In this document: piece after piece, positions 1-12,300 of the stretch | How the letters are laid out: each line of letters opens with the position of its first letter | How positions within the stretch are numbered: the stretch's first letter is position 1 | DNA from: Climacium dendroides | Lineage: Eukaryota > Streptophyta > Bryopsida > Hypnales > Climaciaceae | NCBI GenBank assembly: GCA_950106755.1 | Contig: OX467086.1 | Span: 32,816,001-32,880,000 of the forward strand | Direction: 5' to 3' | Length of the DNA stretch: 64,000 nt | Position numbers and translations under genes: made by a program | The notes under the pieces: model-generated | Seen by the model: only the letters and a program-made list of their open reading frames with translations | Told to the model about the DNA's origin: nothing | Database searches by the model: none

Positions 1-253
1 AAATGTGTCCTTGTGAAGTGCAATTGCGTAGTTTTATGTAGGGCCCCCCAAGGATTTTTGTCACTTCAAACACTCATATCTTGCAATCTACATGGTGGAA
101 ATTTTTGAAATTTTTTTCACATCTTCTCAAACCAGCATACTACAAGATTTTACAGTTACATATATCCAAATCTGTTTTATTTCTAAAATTTGGTACTTGT
201 GTTAAAAATGACAATTTTCGTGAAAATATAGTCAAAAACTCCTTTATGGGTTA
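1..253. repeat. AT-rich interspersed repeat, family B (copy 1, cut by window edge)
   Basis: This stretch resembles 55690-55935 and the two halves around 63440-63850. Shared landmarks in order are a 'cacttcaaa' block, 'atcttgcaat', a 'gaaatttttt' block, 'ctacaagat' and 'aatgacaatt', ending near a GGTTAA. No coding frame is evident. It is probably a short non-autonomous transposon or its remnant. The class is not determined. Confidence 0.55.
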
Positions 254-1251
254 ATCACTTCAAACCACTTGCATTGTCATAATATAGAATGTTCTCAGTA
301 TATTACTTATAATGAACAGTGTCACAGTGAGAGATATTCTTGATCACCTTATTTGGTTGATGCAAAACTTGAATACAGAATACTCTCAAGTCCGGAATCC
401 GTTTCTCCTACAACCTTGCTAAATGTCAACCCACATGGGTGCCATTCCTCTCTACTGGTAATAGCAGAATTGGATCAAACCTCCCGCAATGTCTCTCAAC
501 AGGACACGACATACATGGCTCGATTTGGAGGTGTAAACTTGATGGAACTTGCACTCAAATGTGCATGTCACAAAAACTCGAGAATGGATGCTGTTTTTTT
601 CAATTTCTAAGAACTGAGAGTTGTTCATAGAAGGGACTGGCTTCAAGTACCTACATTTTCCATTGTTGCTCGTTTCCATCATTCACTCCTGTGTAACATT
701 AGATACTGCAGCTTTTATTGAATACGCAGCATCCGTATCTACCAGAGATGCAAATTACCAACCTGCCAAAAGAGCATTTGAACTGCAAGCAAAACAATTA
801 GATGTCAGATATGCTCACCCTGCAGCAATGAATTTTAAGACATTACAAAAACTTGCATTGACAAGGCGATTCTTTCCAATACGAGTCATTTTGCCACAAT
901 CAATGCACCGATCACGAAGAGAAGTACACTGTACACAAACCTTACAATTTTCTGCTCTCGCGCAGGGTGAATGTACGTGACGGTCCAAGGATGAAGGATA
1001 TTCGCCCCTGCACTACTCAGCAACCATACATTGAAACCAAAGATGGAATGCAGCTGCAATTGAATTCTCAAAGTTCAGACTGCAGTGTCAGGGAGAGGTA
1101 CAATGAGTAAGATGACTGATCTTCAAAATAATCAACACAGGAGGCTCAATTTGAGCTTCTCGATCCTTTAGGGGTCGACAACACACTTGGATATATTTGT
1201 TGGAGATAAATACCTTCCACATCTGGCAACGCACCGTGCCGTCAAAAAACC
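254..1251. other. Gene-poor stretch downstream of the maturase gene
   Basis: Short open frames exist on both strands (for example 353-980 plus), but none shows a recognisable domain or splice-supported continuity. The part next to 1252 probably contains the 3' UTR of the minus-strand maturase gene. Nothing else could be supported. Confidence 0.4.
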
Positions 1252-3336
1252 TCACGCACGATTTGAGCGACGTGTCATCCTCTGCTGCTCCCAATCTCTT
1301 GTCAGGCCCATTCTATCAGGCCGAGGAATTTCTCGATACTTGGTGAAAGGGAATGCATTCCGACGTGGTAACCTCTCAGCTCTATCACCACGGCTCCCCA
1401 CAGAGAATGATCCGGCAGGTGCACTTCTCGGTGGAGAGTCACCCTTGACCTTTATAGGTCGAGACAAATCTTTACCACCCCTCTTATACACCTTGGCGGA
1501 GGAGCCTAACTTGAACTTGGCCGCATAATTCTTGGCCAGTGATGACCGCATAATATAGCTGAGGCGGTTGACACATTGGCGTTTCGAATCCGCCAGATGG
1601 TAATAATCAGCAAGTCCCCGCAGTATATTCCCTACAGCCCTCACAGATTTGTCTTGCGGATATTGATAATACTTGAAATTGGGCTTCGGATTGCCACTTT
1701 TGTCACAGAACCCTTTCTCTGCCAGGCGCCTAATCACCTTCGGCATGTCCACCAGGAAACACAGTGTTCCATAATCCTCCACCCTATACGTAATCCATTT
1801 ATCGCCCTGTCTACGACAAAACTTCCGAACTCTGTCAGGGTTCCTGCTTATGAGGTACCCCAGAAATGGAACTTTGCTGTCTTTGGCTCGAGATATTTCA
1901 AAGTTCTCAGGGCCGGCCTGCATCTTCAGTTTCACTTTCAAAAACTTGTTCAATAATTGCTGTATTCGCACTGCAAGAGCTCGAGGTCCTATAATTCCTA
2001 TTAAAAAGTCATCAGCGAAGCGGGTGTAGGTGATACGTCGTAAATAAGGGTCTTGAGGAGGGCTTAAGGAGATAGTTCGATTATTTTGTGTCACCAACCT
2101 AAAAGCAGTGCGGTCTAAAGCCAATGCAGTTCTGGCAACGTTGAACACTGCAGGGGTAGCAGTCTGGCGCCGTCCCCTGTCCACAATGCGCTTCAAGCGC
2201 ATTAGAAAGGTGTCTAATTCGTGCAGCACTATGTTGGAAGCAAGAGGGTCAAAACCATCTCTTGTGATGCCGCGCCGTGCCGATGCCCTCAAGCTTGCCA
2301 ACAAACGCTTCTCTAGAGACCTGGAAGTCCTGAACTGGATCTTATCCGTCAACAGTCGTTCCACTGTTTCCGGTCGAATCTGATCGAAGTATTTCGACAA
2401 GCTTTTCCCCTCTATGTACCAAACCGTTCCCTGAAAATCACGGCGTACTTGCTTCAGACACGTGTGCTGTGAAAGACCTGGTCTAAACCCGTGGGAGCAT
2501 GGAAGAAAGTGCTGTTCAAAAATTTTCTCATATTCAGCAGCGGGCGATGGAGGTATCAAAGCTGGATCCACGGGTTTGCCTGCAATATTCCGTAGGAAAA
2601 CTTGAGTCCCCGCTCTGAGACCCAGTCTAGGTGACCAAGAGCACCTCATGGAGAAAGCTAAGCCAGAGCTACTTGCAAGAAGTGAAATAAATCATTTAGG
2701 AACCTTGAAAGAAGGTACCAAAATGTAACAATAGAAAGAAGAAATCGCTACAGATTTGAACCATAGAAATATGTTTCGAGAGTTACTACAATAAGCTTCC
2801 AATGTGTAATTTCTATGTTTAGCTTGAGCACTTAGGGTCAGAATTCGCACAGATTTTGCAATAAACTTTGAGGAGGAGAAATTCGATTCACCCCGAACAA
2901 CACCAAGCAAGTAATTTCACTGTAAGCACTGACCTCGAATTCGAGTACCCTGCCGCATGAGCTCCCGATTGAGAGTATCCATGGCAGACTTCAACCAGGG
3001 CTCTTGTCGAACTTCCTCAGATGGATCAATTGGATACAACTTCCACCCACTATTACCCTTGCCTATCAAAAACACAAAAACCACGCTGGCCCTCAACATT
3101 ACTCATCTTCTCAACTCTTCAAAACCAATACAAGGCAAGTCGATCAGAAACATTCTTGACCAAAACAGCTGCTAGACATCAACATGATCATTAAAAGTGA
3201 GTCAACAAGTGGGCTGACAATCACCTCCATTCTCAGGCTTGAAGGCAGTCACCGAAACGCATCGTCGAGAAATTCCCGCATTCGAACGCACCAAAGCTCT
3301 ACTGAGTTGGAGACCAATTCGGTGCCCAATGCTCAT
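1252..3336 (-). CDS. Nuclear-encoded group II intron maturase, probably mitochondrial (nMAT-like)
   Basis: Three exons join in frame to 548 codons plus stop: 3336-3225, 3062-2934 and 2657-1252, all with GT-AG introns. The ATG at 3336 opens an Arg/Ser-rich, acid-poor stretch (MSIGHRIGLQLSRALVRS...) that looks like a mitochondrial presequence. Exon 3 has a reverse-transcriptase-like region with SHGFRPG (residues about 135-141) and YTRFADD (about 291-297). It is followed by a maturase X domain at about 413-483 (GLADYY, SLAKNYAAKFKLGSSAKVYKRGGKDL). In known plant nuclear maturases this type of protein helps organelle group II introns splice. The expected Asp of RT motif A is missing (IEGKSLSKYF) and no PQGS block is visible. 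Reverse transcription is therefore probably lost while splicing help may remain. There is no HNH endonuclease tail. An unfinished pseudogene is possible, but the open 548-codon frame and clean introns argue against it. Confidence 0.72.
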
Positions 3337-3389
3337 GATGCTCACCACTCAATCCAGTGCAACACGATCGAGATCGAATTTTACCACAT

Positions 3390-3405
3390 AAACCCTAAAC
3401 CCTAA
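3390..3405. promoter_or_regulatory. Tandem telo-box upstream of the maturase gene
   Basis: Two overlapping AAACCCTAA motifs lie about 55 bp upstream of the maturase ATG (minus strand). Telo-boxes are known promoter elements of plant genes for translation and organelle biogenesis. They may mark the proximal promoter or 5' UTR here. This is inferred from motif and position only. Confidence 0.45.
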
Positions 3406-4041
3406 TTCCCGGACTCGCATACCCACCCTGCTTTGGGACAAACAGTCATGCACTCTGCCAAAACCAAACAGTCAGACCAAGCGAAGGGCATCACATTCAG
3501 CAACATCAGCTCGTTGCAACCACATCATATAACTCGGACCATTTCCAGGGTTAACGAAAAAAAGAAATCTCTCAATTCTTCCATTCTAACTGCGTTTTCG
3601 ACTGCCTTCAACTGCGTTCTCTTCGACTCTGATATCAGAGACTCTGTTCTAAATCTCTAAGCACACATAGGAAGGTTGAAAAACTCAAAAAGCGGACAAA
3701 TTATCACTGAACGACGACTCAGAAAACGGAAAAACTCGGCTAAGTTTCGATCTACCGAGACCAATTCGTTCCAATTTCAACTGAACTTTGCCACATTTTC
3801 TATGCTAATCCCCCTCGCAGAAAAACTCTCCCAAGAATTTAGGGTTAAGATGAATGCCAGCAATGACGAAGTCCAAAAACTCACCCGAGCAGTGAACGAG
3901 AAGAAATCAATGGGGCTCTAATTCTCCTCACACTCGGTCGATGGCGGAGCTACGCCCGCCTTTCAGGTCCAGTTGATTACGAAGGTGACACGATGCAGAC
4001 TTTGAAGAGAACCACACTGTAGCACATCCGTCGAACTGAAG

Positions 4042-4068
4042 AAACCCTAATTATATGATTTAGGGTTT
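4042..4068. promoter_or_regulatory. Mirror-image telo-box pair
   Basis: AAACCCTAA at 4042-4050 and TTAGGGTTT at 4060-4068 face each other across 9 bp. They lie about 0.7 kb upstream of the maturase ATG. They could belong to its distal promoter or to a divergent transcript, but no plus-strand gene is visible here. Confidence 0.35.
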
Positions 4069-4139
4069 GCATTCAGGAGCTTGTTGTCTGGAGAAGACGA
4101 TAAGCGGTTGTAGGGTGTCGAAGGTTTTTCCTCATTGGA

Positions 4140-5550
4140 ATTCCTTCCTCTTCCTATGTAATAGCAATAGAAATTGGGTTCATCTATTTAAAGAATGGTT
4201 AAGGCTTGCAATAGTTTAGAGCCTACAATTCACCATGTTCAAGCTTTGCACCGCCTACTCTCTATGATCAACTTCATGTAACAAAGGAACTTAGAGGCAC
4301 AACATGGCTCCCTTAGCTAAGCGTGAGTATAATGAGGGGAAGTGTTGTTGCCTTAGAAATGAAATCTAGACCAAGTATTTATGACATAGTTTAAAGAACT
4401 CTATTTTTGAGTGTGTGTAATATTTCCATGAATATTTTTCAAAGATAATTGCACCTAAATTTGACCCTTTTCTAAAATCACACCCTACAAATTCTCACCT
4501 AAAGTGTACAACATCTATTCATAAAACCAACCCCTACAAATACACACCTAGAATGGAATCTAGTACAATGTCACGATTTCTCAATGAGTTGAAATAGAAT
4601 CTTCTACAATCTAATGAATCGAAGTTTAAATAGACATTTGAAAATGCAAGTGGATAGACCCTAAAAAATTGACTTCTTATTGGTCATCATTTGATGGGTA
4701 GCATGAAGTAGATGGCAAAAAAGTAGCTCCATTGTAGACGTGCAAATTTCCATATCTATCCAAATCCAAAATTGGATCTATACATTGTCCACACAAACTT
4801 TACTAGGTCCCCATAAAAAAAGAACCTCTAGTAAGGAACAACAAACCTAAGAAATAAAAGGATAAAAAAATTTGAATACAATTTTTCTCATCTTGCATGA
4901 AAGAGTTAGTTATTAGCCATTACTACTTCAAATAGCTTCCAAGTTCCAACTCTAAAAAATGTGGCAAATGCTAGAAAGAATGCCCTATAGTACAACAAAC
5001 AAATCCAAAAAAACCTAATATACAATTCAAAGTCATCACACCTTCATTCACAAAGCTCCAACCATTGGCCTCATTTCCATCCAATCCAAGTCTAACCTAC
5101 TAATACACCTAGCTATACATATGGATTATATTAAATACAACCTAAATTACATATAATAAAATTTAATGACCCAAATTTATAGACTATTTATCTTATTTAT
5201 AAACGATTTTTTACTTTCAATGTCCCTTAATTAATTTGTAAATGATTTGTAAACTTTATTTCAAAAGAATAAAACTCTATTTAAATTATGCTAAAAATCA
5301 TTTAAAAAATGAATTCTAAGCCCGCCCAATTCATGATTATTTCTCTTTTATTTGTACTTTTATGTCATATGCTTGACAAAAATACTTTTGACACTCATGA
5401 TCTAATAACTTCTTGATGTTTGACATTGAGTCAAGCTAATATGAACCATAATCACACCCTTATTTGCAAAAATTTAGGAACTCCTACTTTGCATCTAGAA
5501 CACTACTAATGCAAAAGCTTGTTTCTATTAGGGAGGTTGGAGGGGTCTAG
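4140..5550. other. AT-rich intergenic stretch, nothing recognised
   Basis: No conserved open frame, RNA gene or clear transposon end was found between the maturase upstream region and the tandem repeat at 5559. Confidence 0.4.
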
Positions 5551-5558
5551 CCTATGGT

Positions 5559-5790
5559 CAACTTAGATGGGCCTCCAATTCCACCCCCAATCCAAGCAAC
5601 TAGCCAACCTCGGTCAACTTAGATGGGTCTCCAATTCCACCTCTAATTCAACTTAGATGGGTCTCCAATTCCACCTCTAATTCAACTTAGATGGGTCTCC
5701 AATTCCACCTCTAATCCAAGAGACCAGCCAACCTCCGTCAACTTAGATGGGTCTCCAATCCCACCTCCAATTGAAGCAACCAGCCAACCT
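5559..5790. repeat. Tandem repeat, five copies of a 30-bp motif with 34/56-bp spacing
   Basis: The motif CAACTTAGATGGGTCTCC followed by AATTCCACCTC starts at 5559, 5615, 5649, 5683 and 5739, giving spacings of 56, 34, 34 and 56 bp. The long units carry an extra block (CCAAGCAACTAGCCAACCTC-like). The array lies about 600 bp upstream of the eIF3a copy 1 start codon. The second eIF3a copy has no such array. Confidence 0.8.
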
Positions 5791-6200
5791 TGAATTGAAT
5801 GTGGGCTCCCTCTATCTCAGCCGTTCACACGGATTCACAATTGTGCATTACCTAAACCCTGTAAGTGAAACAAATAGGGTTTAGGCTTGGAGCGAAGCGC
5901 TGCGTAGCTTTAGCAAGCACGGGGAGGGGACATGTAGGGTAAATACAAAGGGATAATTTTATTTCTAGCTAGGATTTTTGGGTTTCTTTAAAAAAAAATT
6001 GAGGTCCTTCCATCTCAACCGTGGATCTATCTAAACAGATGGAAGAGGGAGCCCACTCTCAAACTCGAGGTTGGAGACGAGCCCCCAATCGAAACGGGCT
6101 CCAATTCATATACATCCAGGTCATCTACAGTAGTCCATTTCCATTGGGGCCGTCCATCCGATCAGGACCGATCCAAGGGTAGGCCAGCGACGCCCGCGCA

Positions 6201-6209
6201 TTAGGGTTT
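6201..6209 (-). promoter_or_regulatory. Telo-box in the eIF3a copy 1 promoter
   Basis: TTAGGGTTT (AAACCCTAA on the minus strand) lies 155 bp upstream of the ATG at 6364. The same motif is kept in the diverged promoter of copy 2 at 43750-43758. Telo-boxes are typical of plant translation-factor promoters. Confidence 0.5.
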
Positions 6210-6363
6210 ATTCCTACGCTTCCGTTGCTGGAGTTTGCTTGCACTCTTGTGCCCCGTCAATCTCCCTCCATCACCCTCTCTCCCTGTCTGCACTCCCATC
6301 GGGGACCTCCGCGTCAATTCCATCGCTAGGGCCTGGTCGGAGACGGTATTCCGTTCCGTCACC

Positions 6364-9300
6364 ATGGCGACCTTCGCCAAGCCCGAAAATGCTCTCAAGC
6401 GAGCTGAAGGTACATTCACCACACTCTCCAGCACTCTCTTGTTACGGATTAAGGCTTGTGTAGTCGTGTGTCTGCTGCTGTGATTTCCGCTCAAATCGTG
6501 GCCTTTCATGACTTCCGCCTTGTGCTGACGGATCGAATCACCGCGGAAGTGGTGTCTGTGGCCTCTGCGGTGTTTGAGCAAACGAGTTAGGGTTCGGAAG
6601 TTGGGTTTCAAGAGTGTTCGTGGTCTCGAACTCTTACAGGCAGTTGAGAGTAAAGATTTGGCCTTCTGTTTTGCGGTGGTGATCGATTCATATCTGTCTA
6701 TGGGACCGCCTCTAATTTTCGAAACCCTAAAATAATCAGAGTGGCTGCGAATTTGGAAAGATACGAGAAGTAGTGGGCTTGGTGGAAGATAATCTGATTT
6801 GAGGGGGTATTTTCAGGGGTTAATTTTCGTTAGCGAGCTCTGTGTTTGGATCTCTGTGCCGAGGTCATTCTGACCTAATAGACTACGGTACGCGGGTTCC
6901 TTGATTGTTGGGAAAATCTCGATTCCCATGAGATTGACGGATTGCGCTTGGATGAGGCTAAAATGCGTTTCCACCGCTGGATACCAGAGCATCGATTATT
7001 GTATTAAAGTCCGTGATACGTTTTTCGAAAGGCTTCATGATCATTCAAACGCCACGATTGTTTTCCCTGTTGATGGACGAGATCGGAACTTCACTTATTT
7101 GCTAAGCTTTGCCTCTTTGTAGTAGCCCCTTGTTGACTGGCCATTCGTTGATGGAGTGATGGAGTGGGTATTCACTCCAGAGCTTCTTGATGGTGGTCCC
7201 AAGGTACACAGAAGAATAGTTCATTTAGGCTGTGGTATACTGCTTTGGTGTGACTTTGAATCCTAGATTCCAGTTCAATAGAACGCCTGGCGAAGCTGCT
7301 GGAACATGCTTGATTATTGAGAGATGAGGGAGTTGAATGGTGAACCTGGTGTGGAGTGCCCTTGGTGTTGGCATGACTGACTGTTCGATTTTGTCCGTGT
7401 GTCAGAGTTGATGAATGTGGGTCAAAAGCAGGCTGCTTTGCAAGCGCTTCACGACCTGATCACGTCGAAGAGGTACCGAGCATGGCAGAAGACGCTGGAG
7501 AAGATTATGTTCAAGTATGTGGAACTCTGTGTGGACATGAAGAAGGGCCGTTTTGCGAAAGATGGTCTTATTCAGTACCGTATCGTGTGTCAGCAAGTGA
7601 ATGTGAGTTCTTTGGAGGAAGTGATCAAGTACTTCCTTCAGCTGTCCAGCGAGCGTGCCGAGGCTGCGCAAGCTCAAGCCGCGGCCGCCGAAGTGACTCT
7701 GGATGTGGAGGACTTGGAGGCCGAGAAAAGGCCTGAGGACTTGATGTTGAGTTATGTGAGTGGCGAGAAGGGCAAGGAACGGTCTGACCGCGAAACTGTG
7801 ACCCCCTGGTTCAAATTTCTGTGGGAAACTTACCGCACGGTGTTGGAAATATTGCGGAACAACTCGAAGTTGGAGTCTTTGTATGCTGTAAGTACAGCTC
7901 TTGGGAATGAGTATCCCCTTCTTGTTCTCGATTTCCCGTTTTGGTCATAAAGTGTTGGGACGCATCCGAATGGTCTCGACCTGCCAACCAAGCCTTGAAG
8001 CTCGATTCTAAGAGACATTCTTAAGTGTACCTCCTTTCAGTCCTTGAAGTTCTACTGTATTATTTAGGCGCCTTTTCTACATGCCATAGAGTAGGTTGGG
8101 ACGTGTTCTAGTGATTTTGCAGCCACCCATGTTGTAGGCCTTCGCTGTCCCTGGGCCGGGCCTCTGGAGTGGGCGACTCGTTGGGTGGGACCTTGCTCGA
8201 CAAGCGAGCCAGTGCTGTAGGGACTTCGCCTCTGGTAGCATAGCTGCCTGTCGTTACTGCTCCCTTGGTCCTATGGTGTCCTGGCTACCTTTGAGTCGAT
8301 GGCCTTCCGGTTCGTTAGTCCTGTGGTGCTCAAGCTACCTCGGACTTTTAGTTGATTCAGTTACCAACATTCAGGAGATTGATCTGGGCCGGAAACCTGT
8401 CTATTTTTTTTCCTACTGGAAGGAGAGTCCATGTTGTCGAGCACGGGCGTCTACCTCTCCTTTTCATTGGTCCAGTTGTCCTGCGTCTCGAGAAACCATG
8501 TTTGATTCTCATTTTTCTCTCGGGTGTTTTCTGGTGGGATTCTGAGCTTCATTTGTAATGCTCGCAGATGACAGCTCACCGGGCGTTTCAGTTTTGTCTT
8601 CAATACAAGCGTACCACTGAGTTTCGACGTTTGTGTGAAATTCTTCGTAACCACCTTAGCAATCTGAACAAGTACAGGGATCAGCGTGATCGACCTGATC
8701 TGACTCAGCCCGAAAGTTTGCAGTTGTACCTCGAGACTCGGTTTGAGCAGCTGAAGATAGCCACTGAGCTCGAGCTATGGCAGGTGCGGTTCATACTTTT
8801 GCTTGCACGGGGCTTGACATTGCTTGATTATACATTTTCAGTGTTTAGTGTGATGATGCCCCAGTGCGTGCCAATTGAATCCGTACCGCTCTATTTCTGA
8901 GTTGCAGCTGCTGCAGAGCACCGGGACTTCATGAGGGCAGTGTTATTTTGATATATCGTTTTGGTGTGGACTGGGTTTCTTGCAATGCCACTTGTTTTCG
9001 TGTATCAGTAATTCGATTGCGTTGTTGTTGACCTTTTCTACTTTCCAGGAAGCCTTCCGCTCTGTCGAGGATATTCATGGACTGATGTCCATGGTGAAAA
9101 GAACCCCCAAACCGCAGATGATGGCCATCTACTATGCGAAGTTGACTCAAATCTATTGGGTGTCTGAGAGTCACCTGTACCATGCGTACGCCTGGTACAA
9201 GCTGTACAATCTGCAGAAGAGTTACAACAAGAATCTGACGGCCAAGGACATGCAGCTGATGGCCTCGTCTGTTGTGTTGGCGACTCTTGCTGTCCCCCCT

Positions 9301-12300
9301 TATGACCGCAAGCATGGTGCCCACCATTTCGAGTTGGAGATGGAAAAGGACAGGAACATTCGGATGGCTAACATTTTGGGTTTCAATTTGGATGCGAAGA
9401 AAGATTCTCGGGAAGTGGTAAGTAACTGTATTTGTGTTTCAGTACTTATTTGTTGTTAAACGAGCTTTGGAATGTCGTTATGAAACCGTTTTCTTCGGTG
9501 TTGTTCTGTTCCTGCTGTCCTCGTTCTTTTATCTTCTCACGGGGATCGTTTATTTTGTCCAAAAAGTGAGGAACTGGTTAACCCTGCAGAGATATCAGTT
9601 TCTAAGTCCCATGTTCCTATTCTAAAAGTTGTGTTGGTTTGCCATTTTGCAGCTGTCTCGTGGAGCTCTTCTTTCTGAACTTGTAAGTCCCTAATTGGTC
9701 GTTCCTCTTCCTATTATATGTGGAGACTCTCTTGAAATTCGGAGGGTACTGTAGGTTTCGTTCTTCGTTTTTCTTTATTCGTCTCTCTCGTGATCCTAGA
9801 TTGTCAATGGTGGAGATGTCGTGGGTCCGGCAGATATTTTGGGATGCTCGGTAGTTCTGATTTGTTCAGAAGCTTGTCTTGTGCATCCCCTTGAATCTAC
9901 GGTGTACAATCGATTTATCTGGTTTTGGTTCTCGTCCTTCTCATGCTCGTTCGTCTATATCTGTGTTTCCTTTTCAGGTTTCCAAAGGTGTTATGACCTA
10001 TGTTTCAGCCGAGGTGAAGGATTTGTATGCTCTTTTGGAGAACGAGTTTCATCCTCTGGACCTGGCCGCGAAAGCTCAACCCGTACTTTCGAAACTGCCT
10101 AGTTTGAGTGATAAGTTGTCGTCAGCCTCCCCTGTTCCCGAGGTGCATCTAGAGCAGTACGTCCCAGCTCTGGAAAGGCTCACCACTCTCCGAGTTCTTC
10201 AGCAGGTACATTTTGGTTCACCCTGTTGTTATTTCTTTTCATTTTGAGTGCGGTGTTCTTTTCGGCTGGTTGATGGTTTTGTTTTTTCTTTATAACGTTT
10301 CATTTGCCTTCCTGATCCCGGTCATCACCGGGTACTGGAGTTGGTTCCTACTCGTAGGTGGATGGCTTGTCCTACTACACGGTAGGAACGGCCTGTGTTT
10401 AAGATCCTTGTTACTAACTGCCAATCCCGCTTTGTGCCATGCAGGCATCCCAAGTCTATTCCACCATGAAGATCTCCGAGCTGACTCGAATGGTCAGCTT
10501 TTTCGATTTCTCGACTGTGGAGAAGTTGATTGTGGAGGCCGTGAAGTACAATTATGTGCAAATGAAGGTGGATCATTTGCGAGAAGTTGTGAGCTTCGGC
10601 AGTCAGGTGAAGTCGTCGCCCCCTTCCTTTTCTCGAATTCTTCTATTGTGTGTGAGTTGGGCAGCATGCAAATTGACTTCTAATGGGTTTTTTTTTTTTT
10701 TATCGAGTCTTTGACTGTCTGTTGTCTTTTGGATTTTGTCAGGATTTGGAATCTGAGAAAGTGAAGAACCACCTTACTATTCTTGCGAAGAGGTTGAAGA
10801 AGGCTTGTTTGATGATCCACCCACCTAGCTTGGAGAGGCCATCGAAGCAGATATTACCTTTCGGTGAGCTTCAAGCGGTGGTCGAGAAGGAACATAAGAA
10901 GCTTCTTGCGCGCAAGGTTTTGATCGAGCGTCGTAAAGAAGAACAGGAGCGACAAATGCTTGAAATGGTTCGTTTTTCCACTTCGTTGAGTCGCAGCTGG
11001 CAAGACTTCCTCCAAGTTCACTGTTTTTTTCAAGTTAGCTCTGTTCAGCAGTCACTAGGTGATCTCGACAGTTAGGAATCCGGTTCGAGTGAATGTTTTG
11101 TCCTTCGACTGTTGAGGACTCATGTGCACAAGAATGATGTTGTTTCCCGAAATGTTTTTCTTCCCCCATCCCCAATAGGAGAGGGAGGAAGAGTCGAAGA
11201 GGCTGAAGCAGCAACGTCTGACCGAAGAAGCTGAGGCTAAGAGGCTGGCGAACGAGTCCGCTAGGCGAGAGGAAGCGAGGATTCGCAAAGAGATTGAAGA
11301 GAAGGAACTCGAAGAAGCCCGAGCGTTGCTCGCTGAGGCTGAGAAACGGAAGGGCAAGAAGGGCAAGAAAGGAGTTGCTGTGGACGGAGTAAGCGACTGC
11401 TTCTCTCGTTTTATGCTCGTTACTGCTGTGGCGCCGTGGCTTGCATCGTTTTTTAGTCGTGGTTTGTAATTATTGTAGTTGTATTTTATGGAATCCTGTG
11501 GGTTCTGATGTGAAGTTTGGATGTCAAATGGTTTGACTGAAGTAAATGGATGGATGGAATTGCAGGACGTTACGAAACTGACGAAGCAGCTGCTTATGGA
11601 GGAGGCTTTGAGTGAGCAAATGAAAGAGCGTCAGGAGATGGAGCGCAAGCTTCTGAAGCTCTCGAAGACTATGGACCATTTGGAACGTGCCAAGCGGGAG
11701 GAGGAGAGACCCTTGATCGAAGAGGCTTACCACAAGCGTCTCCGGGATGACGAGAGCTTTTACCAACAGCAGCAGGAGGTGAGTTCGCGGCAGGCGCTTC
11801 GTCGGATGAATAGCTGTGTTTGTTTCTGATTTTTCCAGGATATTAATACTCCCTTCGTGTTTTTGTGTTTTTGCAGCAAGCCATTGAGCAGAGCAGGAAG
11901 CAGCATGAGACGGACGTGGTTGAGAAGAACCGTCTTATTCGAATGGCCGCAGACAAGGTGTGCTTCGTTGGTCATGCTTTGTATGCCCCATTCTCAGTGG
12001 CCGTCTTCTTGTTGAATCTGACTGTGATGCCTGTCCGTTTTTTTTTGGAAATTCAGGACGTTTTCCAAGTTCAAGTTGTGAGTCGCCGAAAAGGTGAGTT
12101 TGAGAGGTTGAAGCGTTTGCGTGAGGAAAGGCTCGCTGAGGAGCGGGCTATGAGATCCCAGGAACGTGAAATCCGTCGGAAGAAGGAATACTTCAAAAGA
12201 CTGGAGGAGCAGCGTCTTCTGAAGATCCAGGAAGAAGAGGAGGCTCGAAAGCGCGAAGGTGGGTATTTCGTTTCTGCTTGTGTGGATCCTTGCCACTGTC

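Noticed and set aside
1252..2649. A mitochondrial DNA fragment inserted in the nucleus (NUMT) as explanation for the maturase
   Set aside because: Two upstream exons join in frame and add a presequence-like N-terminus, which points to a real nuclear gene.
3390..4068. Interstitial telomeric repeats
   Set aside because: Only one or two AAACCCTAA units are present, which fits promoter telo-boxes rather than a telomere array.
6201..6611. Minus-strand open frame over the eIF3a promoter and intron 1 (and its mirror near 43347-43882)
   Set aside because: It overlaps eIF3a exon 1 antisense, differs in length between copies and has no domain. The shift comes from the 2-bp indel in intron 1.
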